Shown in pieces: positions 8,570 through 16,109 of a stretch of 39,256 nucleotides of DNA. Origin of the DNA: CAVURW01 sp963743595 (GTDB taxonomy: Bacteria > Verrucomicrobiota > Verrucomicrobiia > Methylacidiphilales > UBA1321); NCBI GenBank assembly GCA_963743595.1, contig CAVURW010000098.1, positions 1 through 39,256 of the forward strand. The letters run 5' to 3'. The first letter of the stretch is position 1; every line of letters starts with the position of its first letter. Below the pieces are notes generated by a model. It was not told where the DNA came from, searched no databases, and worked only from the letters and a program-made list of their open reading frames with translations. Both the position numbers and the translations under genes were made by a program.

Positions 8570-9772
8570 GTGTTATTCGTTAGTTATTGGTTCTATCTCT
8601 TTGCCGCTGTGGTCATTACAGCGTATTGGCTCTTACCCTGGAAGCCCTTACGTCTCTATTTCTTACTACTCGTCAGTATCATCTTTCAATATCACTTTGC
8701 GGGGTTTACCGGGACGATAACGACGGTGGCCCTGGCGGTGATGGTCTACTTTGCAGGGCTAAATCGAAATCCGTATTGGATCGGTTTTGCGATGGTAGTC
8801 TGTACGGGAGCGCTCATCGTTTTTAAGTATTCTCACTTTGTGACCTTGCGGTTAATTGGTCCCATTTTCCCTGGATGGGGAGCGGCGGCAGATCACCTGG
8901 CGATTGAATGCCTGCCGCCGGTAGCCCCACTGGCAATAAGCTTTTTTACATTCGAGTTCATCCACTATTTGTATGACATTCGCAGCAAGTCCGAGCCCAT
9001 TCGGAAACCGCTCGATTTTGCGCTGTTTATCTTCTTTTTTCCCACATTGGTCGCCGGTCCAATCAAACGTTTTGAACAGTTCGTCCCCCAACTGGGAACA
9101 TCGGCAGCCCGCTTTAATTTATCCGAGATCACCTATGGCTTGGTGAGGATCGCTATAGGTTTTTTTAAGAAGGTGGTCATGGCCGACAGTCTCACTACCT
9201 ATTGCCTCTATTACGATGATCATCTCGATCAAGCCACACTAAGCACGCGCTGGACTATATTCTTATTTTTGGGCCTTCGTATCTACATGGACTTTAGTGG
9301 ATACAGTGATATCGCTTTAGGCCTAGCGCGAATGTTAGGATTCCGGTTACCAGAGAATTTTAACTGGCCCTATTCAGCAACAAATCTTCAGGATTTTTGG
9401 CACCGCTGGCACATCTCACTTAGCAGCTGGATACGCGATTATATCTACATCCCCCTGGGTGGGAGTCGGCACGGCTTGATTCGTCGCGGGTTCAACGTGT
9501 TTTTTGCATTTGCACTCTGCGGGCTTTGGCATGGGCCAGAGTGGAATTTCGTCCTGTGGGGAATCATGCACGGCGTTGGTCTCTGTACGAATATCCTGTA
9601 TGGGAAAATTCCGGTTATCGGTCCTGCACTGGAAAGCTTTTTCAGACAAGTACCCTTCGCTGGATGGTTATTGACGATGATCTTCGTTTTCTTAAGTTGG
9701 ATCTTATTTTTCTATCCGTTAGACAAAGCGGGGGCTTTCTTGTTTTTGCTGTTCAGCCCCGACCATAATTAA
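8570..9772 (+). CDS. MBOAT-family O-acyltransferase (AlgI/DltB-like)
   Basis: This 400-residue multi-spanning membrane protein belongs to the MBOAT family, which moves acyl groups, usually acetyl, across the inner membrane onto polysaccharides or teichoic acids. The hallmark regions are present: DFWHRWHISLSSW at about 275-287 followed by RDYIYIPLGG, and CGLWHGPEWNFVLWG at about 317-331 with the expected catalytic His321. The GTG start at 8570 gives MLFVSYWFYL, matching the conserved AlgI N-terminus (MLFNSYEFL-like). It is followed 10 bp later by an SGNH hydrolase gene, a common pairing in which the second protein completes transfer in the periplasm. The substrate is not evident, and no alginate biosynthesis genes are nearby. 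Confidence 0.9.
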   Translation: MLFVSYWFYLFAAVVITAYWLLPWKPLRLYFLLLVSIIFQYHFAGFTGTITTVALAVMVYFAGLNRNPYWIGFAMVVCTGALIVFKYSHFVTLRLIGPIFPGWGAAADHLAIECLPPVAPLAISFFTFEFIHYLYDIRSKSEPIRKPLDFALFIFFFPTLVAGPIKRFEQFVPQLGTSAARFNLSEITYGLVRIAIGFFKKVVMADSLTTYCLYYDDHLDQATLSTRWTIFLFLGLRIYMDFSGYSDIALGLARMLGFRLPENFNWPYSATNLQDFWHRWHISLSSWIRDYIYIPLGGSRHGLIRRGFNVFFAFALCGLWHGPEWNFVLWGIMHGVGLCTNILYGKIPVIGPALESFFRQVPFAGWLLTMIFVFLSWILFFYPLDKAGAFLFLLFSPDHN

Positions 9773-9782
9773 TCGACTATCA

Positions 9783-11009
9783 ATGAGTGCTAAATCAGAA
9801 AAACTAAATCAGCCACTGGTCATTCGGTTTATTAACGCCCCATCGCTTCTCGTCGGTGTTTTTATAGGATTTCTTTTCTGTGTGATCCAAGGCCATGTGG
9901 TTTCGCAGGAGGATTATGTGCGCCATTTTAAACGATTTAACGCATTCATTGGACCTGAGACGCAATTTTATCCCTCCATTCGACTCATGCGGGCGTTAGC
10001 GACTAATCGATATAATCAACCCACTAGTAAGGGTGCGGTTCTCGTCATTATTGGCGGCAGTTCTGTCATGAATGGGTGTTGTCAGGGTGTGGATGATCTT
10101 TGGTCCGAGCATTTGGAAACGCAACTCGGCGGTCATTTTCGAGTCGTTAACCTGGCGATGCGCGGTTGTTCACCCACGGCGGGTGCGGAGTGCGTTGCAG
10201 AGTATTTTTATAAAAAGGGGATTCCTGTGATCTACGTGGCAGACACGGTAATGGGCACGGATCCCGATGGCGGCGCCACCTACCGGTACCAATACTGGCA
10301 GGCTTACGAGGCGGGCTTTCTCCTTCCGAATCCTGACCGTGTAAAGTCTGCATCGATCGATTCGGGGATTAATCCCATCCATGCAGGGCTGAATGAGTAT
10401 CTTCGATTTGACGATGGGTGGAATTGTTTCTCCTATTGCTACGCGACCACCTTTTGGCCGGGGATGCCCTATCAAGAGTGGTGGTACCCGAAGCAGTGGC
10501 TTTACACGGATCACGATGATGATCAAACCAGCGTCGTCCCACCGGTTCCCGATCGGTTCCAACCCTTTTTAGCGGCCACTCTTTCCAGCGTTCGCACGTT
10601 TTCGGCGCATTTTTATGAATTAGACGGGCAGGGACATTGGCAAGTAAATGACCCTCACTTCAAGGAAATCGAGAAAACCTACACCACGGCTTTTGTCCCT
10701 GAAATGCGTTCCCGTACGCTTTTCATTCGGGATCAGTGTGCGCCGTATTACCGGAGCCTTTTCACGCCGATGGAGCAGGAATGCGATCGACTTACCCTTC
10801 CTGAGACTCTTCGACGTCTTTCAAATTTGGGCTTTACCGTGGCAACCGACGATGGATTCGACAATGCCGATTATCACGATGGAATTCACTTGTGCCCATC
10901 GGGAGGTAACAAGTTGGCCGAACTCATCGCTCCGAAGATTCTGGATATGGCTCATCGCCTCTATGGAACAGATTTAACCCCGGCCCCGATGCCGAAACCT
11001 TCAGATTAA
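9783..11009 (+). CDS. SGNH-hydrolase-like membrane-anchored protein, MBOAT partner
   Basis: The 408-residue protein has one N-terminal membrane segment (about residues 20-38) and then an extracytoplasmic domain. A G-x-S-type block (IIGGSSVMNG, probable nucleophile Ser94) and a C-terminal D-x-x-H block (DGIHLCPSG, Asp366 and His369) form the expected SGNH catalytic elements. Proteins of this kind, such as AlgJ/AlgX, work with AlgI-type MBOAT proteins to O-acetylate exported polysaccharide. The 10-bp spacing to the MBOAT gene supports that partnership. The region between residues 170 and 340 is rich in Trp and Tyr, which may suit sugar binding, and I do not recognise a named subfamily there. 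An esterase role instead of a transferase role cannot be excluded. Confidence 0.78.
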   Translation: MSAKSEKLNQPLVIRFINAPSLLVGVFIGFLFCVIQGHVVSQEDYVRHFKRFNAFIGPETQFYPSIRLMRALATNRYNQPTSKGAVLVIIGGSSVMNGCCQGVDDLWSEHLETQLGGHFRVVNLAMRGCSPTAGAECVAEYFYKKGIPVIYVADTVMGTDPDGGATYRYQYWQAYEAGFLLPNPDRVKSASIDSGINPIHAGLNEYLRFDDGWNCFSYCYATTFWPGMPYQEWWYPKQWLYTDHDDDQTSVVPPVPDRFQPFLAATLSSVRTFSAHFYELDGQGHWQVNDPHFKEIEKTYTTAFVPEMRSRTLFIRDQCAPYYRSLFTPMEQECDRLTLPETLRRLSNLGFTVATDDGFDNADYHDGIHLCPSGGNKLAELIAPKILDMAHRLYGTDLTPAPMPKPSD

Positions 11010-11016
11010 AATAGAT

Positions 11017-11214
11017 ATGAAACTTCGCTTACATCTTACATTTTTTGAGACCCCTAAGCACGGTGAGACGGAAATCGCCGCCCGCCGCCGTTTCACCTTT
11101 CCCATTAGCGTGCCGTTTTCGCTGATTCTGGGAATCGGTATGGGCGTCTTCTTTCACTATCTCCTCTACCGCATGAGTTTGCCCAGCCATCCCTTCGTTT
11201 ACGTCAGTTTTTAA
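11017..11214 (+). CDS. Small single-pass membrane protein in the acylation operon
   Basis: This 65-residue frame starts 7 bp after the SGNH gene and in the same direction. It has a charged N-terminal half (about residues 1-28) and one hydrophobic segment (about 29-50), followed by a short tail. I do not recognise the family. Its position makes it a candidate accessory subunit of the MBOAT/SGNH module, by analogy with small proteins found in DltX- or PatA-type systems. That is inference from position only. Confidence 0.55.
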   Translation: MKLRLHLTFFETPKHGETEIAARRRFTFPISVPFSLILGIGMGVFFHYLLYRMSLPSHPFVYVSF

Positions 11215-11296
11215 AAAATGCGTCACAATTCATTGAGTATGCGCTTGCTAATGTAGTGCTGGCTTTGTAAGCTGCTTCCAGAAAGCGAATGCATGT

Positions 11297-12583
11297 ATGC
11301 CTAAACTCGTAGTCACTCTACCCGACGACCGAACCAAAACCGGTACCCTCTCCCTTGTTGACGATGAAGGGAACAACTTGGCTGGGCCATTCAACGCGCT
11401 CGGCATGTCTGATCCCTCAGCAGCTGCGGCGAATGGTAACCCAAACCGTACCTCCACCCGTTACATGGGCGATTTCCCGAACGGGACGTACTCGGTCGCC
11501 GGGGTCGAGCGGATGGGCCGTGATAGCGATTCGCTGCACAGCTACGGCCCGAACCAAGTTCTGGAACTGCAACCGACTGGCGGTGACGCCCTCACGGCTC
11601 GTCACAATGGGCGGAGCGGTATTCTCATTCATGGTGGCGACCCGAGCGCGACCGGTGGATTACGCCCGACCCACGGCTGCCTGCGTCTCTCCAACGACGA
11701 TATGGCATCGCTGCTCAAGACGATGCACGATAACCACATTTCCCCCGCGCACTTGACCTTATCCGCTTCGGATCACAAACAGGAACTTTCCGCGGCGGCG
11801 CATCGGGAAACGGTCGATAAGCAGCTCGGGCATGAATTTCAAAAGCACCCGGAATTCAAGGATATCGAGGATACGTACCACAATAAGATGGCGGAATCGA
11901 AAGAGTGGTACGATAGCAATTTGAAGAAGGGGATCAGCAAGGCTGAGTGTGATCGCGGTCAAGCCACGAGAACCGATAAAGCTCAAAAAGATGCGCTGGA
12001 ATCAATCGCTCAAATGCGCCATGAAGACAATTCGATCAGCTACCAGGATGAGAGCATTCGCGGCAATTTCCGGCATAACTCGACCTTAAAGCACATTGAG
12101 CAGGACTACACCGAGCATGCGGCGGAAGCCAAGCAGCATGAAAAGGAGAGCGTGGGAGCGGGGACCAGCGCGACACAAGCTCACCACGCTTTTAATAAAG
12201 AAATGCAGGGCGTGGAGGACAAAGCGGTTGCGGACATCAAACATGTCCACACGGAAAACAACGAGATTGAGACGAAAGACCGTGAGCTCAAGCACGAGTT
12301 TAAGAAGCATGGCTCGGCCTACGCGGATATCGCTCACGACTACACGGAGCAGGTAAAAGAAGCCAAGCAGAACATGGTTGAATCGAAGGGTCTGGGCATT
12401 GATGCCGCCACGATTCATGAGCAATACAACGCAGCGATGTTAAGCGCTCAACAAACCGCCACAGACGCGATTCATAGCCGCTCCGCGACGCTCGATAGCA
12501 CGGCCAAGTTTCAGTCCTCCCCTGCGCCCGGTCACGAGCACGATGAGCAGCACTCGCAGTCAACCATGCCCACAAGAGGGTAG
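11297..12583 (+). CDS. L,D-transpeptidase-like domain with 77-residue-period helical repeat tail
   Basis: Residues about 1-150 form an L,D-transpeptidase-like domain: IHGGDPSATGG followed by THGCLRLS supplies the conserved His (112 and 126), Cys128 and Arg130 of YkuD/DUF2778 catalytic sites. From about 178 the protein becomes highly charged and helical and repeats with exact spacing. F181 (FQKHPEFKDIE), F258 (FRHNSTLKHIE) and F335 (FKKHGSAYADIA) are each 77 residues apart, with the third unit shorter. The C-terminus is His/Glu/Ser-rich. No signal peptide is present, which is odd for an enzyme acting on peptidoglycan and recalls DUF2778-type secreted effectors. No secretion system is visible in this window. 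It follows the acylation operon by 82 bp and converges on a GH29 gene. Confidence 0.78.
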   Translation: MPKLVVTLPDDRTKTGTLSLVDDEGNNLAGPFNALGMSDPSAAAANGNPNRTSTRYMGDFPNGTYSVAGVERMGRDSDSLHSYGPNQVLELQPTGGDALTARHNGRSGILIHGGDPSATGGLRPTHGCLRLSNDDMASLLKTMHDNHISPAHLTLSASDHKQELSAAAHRETVDKQLGHEFQKHPEFKDIEDTYHNKMAESKEWYDSNLKKGISKAECDRGQATRTDKAQKDALESIAQMRHEDNSISYQDESIRGNFRHNSTLKHIEQDYTEHAAEAKQHEKESVGAGTSATQAHHAFNKEMQGVEDKAVADIKHVHTENNEIETKDRELKHEFKKHGSAYADIAHDYTEQVKEAKQNMVESKGLGIDAATIHEQYNAAMLSAQQTATDAIHSRSATLDSTAKFQSSPAPGHEHDEQHSQSTMPTRG

Positions 12584-12595
12584 CTTTGGCAGAAT

Positions 12596-12640
12596 CGGGA
12601 ATCCGGGCGATGGCCTCTGTCACTGGCCATTCGAATTCTC
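12596..12640. terminator. Possible hairpin between convergent genes
   Basis: The spacer between the convergent L,D-transpeptidase-like and GH29 genes contains GATGGCC and GGCCATT separated by about eight bases, a short G+C-rich stem. It could serve as a terminator. There is no clear T-tract, so this is weak. Confidence 0.3.
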
Positions 12641-12651
12641 GCCAGTCCCGT

Positions 12652-14280
12652 TTATTCGGCAAGCGTCACTGCAAAGGCGGGGATGTACGGTGAGTCGAGG
12701 TGACTCGGTACGGTAACCGTAAGAGCATCAGCACCTTGCGACCACTTTAAGCTGTCAGTGGAGCCGACCACTTTCACGTCGGTGACCTTCACTTTATACT
12801 CGGACGACGTACCCAGGGACTTGATTTTGATGTCGCCCGTCGCTCCGCCGAGCGCGAACACATAGAGCGTTTTCCCTTTGATAACGAACCGGCAATCGGC
12901 GGGGTCATACGGCGTCTTGGAGACGTCGCTTAGTCCACCGAAATGGCCCTTGGCTTGCGGCGTACTAACGCTGGGCCCTTCACCGAACGTTTTCCACGGC
13001 CGCGTGCCGAATACGGCGTCCGAGTTCACTTTCATCCAGCTCGCCAAGCCTTCCAAGACGGCGACTTCATCGGTATCGATGGTTCCATCGCCTTTGACTG
13101 GGATGTTGAGGAGGAGGTTGCCATTCTTGCTGATGATATCGACCAGCATGCCCACGACCTGCTCGGCGGTTTTGTAATGATGACTGGCAAAGAGCCCCGC
13201 GTCATAATGCCAGCCGCCGATGCATGTATCGGTCTGCCACACGTTCGGGTCAATGACATCGTTCTTGCCACGCTCGATATCGCGCACCAAACATTTGCGC
13301 TGATCCATGTTCAGTCCTTTCGTGTTCATCACGGCCTCGTTCTGGCCGTGCCATTGAATGCTGGAGTTGTAGTAGTCGGCGGCAATCTTCAATCCGTAAT
13401 CGCCGGGCTCCCCATTGAGCGGCATAACCCCATCGTCGAAGTAGAGCAGATCAGGCTTGTACTTGTGAACGAGATCGAGTGTTCGGTTGTAGAACTTCAC
13501 GTTGTAGGCGAGCTTCGCTTCCGGTGTGCGTGCAGCACTAGCGGGCCCGTAGAGTTCTGCCGGATCGTAGCCTTCCCACCACTTGCCCTTGCCGTCGGCC
13601 TTGGTCAAGTTTCCGTCATAAGGAACACCTTTGTATTTTCCATCCACATCTGCGCCGTGAGACACGTCAAACCAGTTCCACGTGCGGGCGGCGTGTACAG
13701 TAACGCCGAAGCGTAAACCGGCCGCGCGTGCAGCTTTGGCCCAATCACCCACGATATCGCGTTTGGGTCCGATGTTTACTGAGTTCCAAGGCTGATACTT
13801 CGAGTCGAAACAGTCGAAATTGTCGTGGTGATTTGCTAGAGCGACAAAGTACTTCGCCCCGGCGCGCTTATAGAGATCAATGAGCTTCGCCGGATCCCAC
13901 TTCGCCGCTGTCCAGATGTGGTCGATGTCCTTAAAACCAAACTCGGATTGTGGCCCGTAATGCTCTTGATGCCACTGCCACGCGGAGTTGATTTTTCCCG
14001 GCGCCATGTACTCACCGTACATTTTTCGAGCGTACCAATCCCCTCTTTCCGGAACGCATTGTGCGGTCCAGTGCGCCCAAATCCCAAACTTGGCGTCACG
14101 AAACCAATCTGGCGTCTTGTACTGGTGCAGGGAATCCCAGGAAGGTTTAAACGCCCCGTCTGTTACGGGTAACATACCGGAATCGGGTCCGGGTGCGGGC
14201 GTGGACGAAGTCTCGCAGTGCCCTGGCTGAAGGGTAAACCAGAGGCTGAGGGCAAGCGCGGCAAGTAAACGTAATCTCAT
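12652..14280 (-). CDS. Secreted alpha-L-fucosidase, GH29
   Basis: This 542-residue enzyme should release alpha-L-fucose from glycans outside the cytoplasm. It has a signal peptide (residues about 1-22), then a TIM barrel from about 45 to 390 beginning with the GH29 pattern PDWFRDAKFGIWAHW. HHDNFD at about 151-156 matches the fucose-binding histidines. PDLLYFDD at about 276-283 places the catalytic nucleophile at Asp282. ISKNGNLLLNIP near 393-404 is a GH29 signature close to the end of the barrel. A C-terminal beta-sandwich follows. The acid/base residue is not fixed in this family and I do not assign it. A second GH29 gene lies at 28856-30553 with a similar plan. The gene is divergent from the operon beginning at 14383. 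Confidence 0.92.
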   Translation of the reverse strand: MRLRLLAALALSLWFTLQPGHCETSSTPAPGPDSGMLPVTDGAFKPSWDSLHQYKTPDWFRDAKFGIWAHWTAQCVPERGDWYARKMYGEYMAPGKINSAWQWHQEHYGPQSEFGFKDIDHIWTAAKWDPAKLIDLYKRAGAKYFVALANHHDNFDCFDSKYQPWNSVNIGPKRDIVGDWAKAARAAGLRFGVTVHAARTWNWFDVSHGADVDGKYKGVPYDGNLTKADGKGKWWEGYDPAELYGPASAARTPEAKLAYNVKFYNRTLDLVHKYKPDLLYFDDGVMPLNGEPGDYGLKIAADYYNSSIQWHGQNEAVMNTKGLNMDQRKCLVRDIERGKNDVIDPNVWQTDTCIGGWHYDAGLFASHHYKTAEQVVGMLVDIISKNGNLLLNIPVKGDGTIDTDEVAVLEGLASWMKVNSDAVFGTRPWKTFGEGPSVSTPQAKGHFGGLSDVSKTPYDPADCRFVIKGKTLYVFALGGATGDIKIKSLGTSSEYKVKVTDVKVVGSTDSLKWSQGADALTVTVPSHLDSPYIPAFAVTLAE

Positions 14281-14382
14281 GCCACGGTAAACACGGTGAT
14301 CTTAAATAAGTTTCACACCTTTTTTGGGCGTTTCGGTTCCTTGTGTTTATTGTGTACAACGATTAACCTCGTCGATACCCAC
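14281..14382. promoter_or_regulatory. Divergent promoter region between GH29 gene and zinc-ribbon operon
   Basis: This 102-bp spacer separates two divergent starts and is A+T-richer than its surroundings. It includes TTTTTT and a TTGTGTTTATTGTGTACA stretch that could contribute promoter elements. I cannot assign boxes with confidence. Confidence 0.3.
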
Positions 14383-15018
14383 ATGGAAGCTGTCCGCATC
14401 ACGTCCATGAGCCAAGCGCAGGCAGATCAAGAAAGCCGGTACACGCTTTTAAACCTAAAGGCCTGTTTTCATTGCCGCCGCACCTTTTCGCATAACCTTA
14501 TGGCAGAGCTCGCCGGTCAATGGGTCTGTGCCGAGTGCAAGCCTAGGCGCGTGCAGTTGATGATCGAAGGGGCGATCGAGCGTTTTGAGAGCCCCAACCA
14601 GAGCGCCACGTTTCTGGCCCGCTCCGGCACGATGGTCGGTTCACTCCTCCTCGCCTTCATGATTCTCCTGATCTGCACGGCGGTGAATTCGATCTGGGTC
14701 CGCGATTTCAGTCACGACTTTACGGATATTCGTATCTCACCCCTGGTCCTGGCTCTATCGGTAAGCGCCACGTTTCTTTATGAAGCGATTTCGATTGTCC
14801 TTCGTGGTCAAACCACCCCGCAGATTTTGGTGGGACTTCGCGTTGTATCGAGCGGAGGGCTCCCGGTTGGCCTGGCTCAAGCCGCGCTCCGCACGTTCGT
14901 GAATTTTCTGGTTTTTCCGATACTGGGAGTTGGACATCTAATGATCCTTTTCGATACTCAAAAAAGGTCCCTCGCCGATCTCCTTTGTGGCACACGAGTT
15001 GAATATGTCCGCAAGTAA
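14383..15018 (+). CDS. RDD-family membrane protein with N-terminal zinc ribbon
   Basis: The 211-residue protein begins with a zinc-ribbon-like segment (Cys28, Cys31, Cys49, Cys52 as two CxxC pairs). A membrane region with about three or four helices from residue 85 onward follows. The helix-rich part ends in a G-LMILFD-QKRSLADLLCGT motif, typical of RDD proteins (D-QK-L-D---GT). RDD proteins are poorly characterised; some are linked to ion transport. I chose ATG 14383, although ATG 14407 is also possible. The longer frame from 14296 adds atypical sequence. It is the first gene of an apparent four-gene operon, and its end overlaps the next start by 14 bp. Confidence 0.75.
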   Translation: MEAVRITSMSQAQADQESRYTLLNLKACFHCRRTFSHNLMAELAGQWVCAECKPRRVQLMIEGAIERFESPNQSATFLARSGTMVGSLLLAFMILLICTAVNSIWVRDFSHDFTDIRISPLVLALSVSATFLYEAISIVLRGQTTPQILVGLRVVSSGGLPVGLAQAALRTFVNFLVFPILGVGHLMILFDTQKRSLADLLCGTRVEYVRK

Positions 15019-15613
15019 AGTCCTTCCCATTTGCACGGTGTGCAGTACTTCGATCGAGCTCTCCGAGCAAACGCTCGAAACGGCCCTGAGCTGTTCTCAT
15101 TGCAAAGCAGAATGGGAATTCTACGCCGTCAATCCTTCACCGAACTCGCCGCCTCTGGAATCGCTTTTGCCTCAGCCCAAGATTTTTCCGGATCAGGCCA
15201 GCTGTTACCATCACCCAGAAAATCAAGCCAGGGAGGGCTGTGAAAGTTGTGGGCGCTTGCTCTGCCGAGTTTGCATCATTGAGTATCGCGGAGTGCCTCA
15301 TTGTGACGCGTGCTGGGGGGCAAATCGCTCGCCGATTCCAATCAATTTCCTGCAAAAGGAGGCGTACCGCTTTGATCAAATTCGACTCTTTCTGCTCTTC
15401 TCGGTCTTCACCTACCCGCTGTTCGCAATCCTGATTCAACCCCTCCTTTTTCTGGTTCAGTATCGGCTCTGTTACGGCGCGGAGATTCCCGTGTACACCA
15501 AGCGCTCGTCGCCGTACGAGTTCCTCTTGCCGGTGCTGACGACGATCATCGTGCTCATCGCCTTATTCGCTCAGCTCACGATTCTGAGTGCTGGCCATTT
15601 CTTCGCACCATGA
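15005..15613 (+). CDS. Membrane protein with CxxC and B-box-like zinc fingers
   Basis: The 202-residue protein has two N-terminal CxxC pairs (Cys10/13 and Cys30/33) and then a Cys/His cluster from residue 67 to 103 (CYHHPE, CESCGRLLCRVC, HCDAC) resembling B-box-type zinc fingers found in some bacterial membrane proteins. Two hydrophobic segments follow, near residues 125-148 and 175-198. The start overlaps the upstream gene. ATG 15005 is preferred to the GTG at 14987. The end overlaps the next start in an ATGA arrangement, so the three genes are probably cotranslated. The function is unknown. Zinc binding by a membrane-associated assembly is the most that can be inferred. Confidence 0.75.
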   Translation: MSASKVLPICTVCSTSIELSEQTLETALSCSHCKAEWEFYAVNPSPNSPPLESLLPQPKIFPDQASCYHHPENQAREGCESCGRLLCRVCIIEYRGVPHCDACWGANRSPIPINFLQKEAYRFDQIRLFLLFSVFTYPLFAILIQPLLFLVQYRLCYGAEIPVYTKRSSPYEFLLPVLTTIIVLIALFAQLTILSAGHFFAP

Positions 15614-16101
15614 AACTGTATCGAGAACTCAACCACTACGGCTCTCCGCTCTTCCATCCAGGAATGAAGAAGCGAATCTACGTCGCTGAAGATCACTTTC
15701 TAATCGCTGAGCATAAGGGCCTTCAAGAGCTCTACGGCCGAATCTATTTTGACCAAATTCGGTACGTTGGATTTCGCAAGCGACACCGGAACTTGCGGGA
15801 AATGATCGTGACGAGCGCGGTGATGTTCGTGACCGCGCTTGTCTGCTATCTAACGGAGATCGATAGCTCACTTGCCTTATTCCTCGCCATCACGGAAGCG
15901 ACGTTGCTCGGACTGATTCTCCTCTTTTTCTTCATCTACTTTTGGCTCAGTGGAATGCTGGAACTCGAATGCGTCATCGTCACCAATGCCGAGACTGTGG
16001 TATTCCCGATTCCGAACACACGCTCCTCCATTCCTCGCTTTGTGGCAGACTTGCGCGAGCGTATTCCTAAGGCCGCTTCTGACTCAAAATCGGACGAATA
16101 A
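15610..16101 (+). CDS. Two-helix membrane protein of unknown function
   Basis: The 163-residue protein has a soluble N-terminal half with a PH-like beta pattern (RIYVAEDHFLIAEHKGLQE, then a YFDQIRYVGFRKR stretch). Two adjacent membrane segments follow at about 66-82 and 88-112, and then a C-terminal soluble tail. I do not recognise a named family. Its ATG overlaps the previous stop (ATGA), and the next gene begins 8 bp after its stop, so it belongs to the operon and may work in the same membrane assembly. Confidence 0.68.
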   Translation: MKLYRELNHYGSPLFHPGMKKRIYVAEDHFLIAEHKGLQELYGRIYFDQIRYVGFRKRHRNLREMIVTSAVMFVTALVCYLTEIDSSLALFLAITEATLLGLILLFFFIYFWLSGMLELECVIVTNAETVVFPIPNTRSSIPRFVADLRERIPKAASDSKSDE

Positions 16102-16109
16102 AGGCTCAG

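Noticed and set aside
12943..13716. 257-codon plus-strand frame
   Set aside because: It is antisense to the first GH29 gene, whose active-site motifs are clear.
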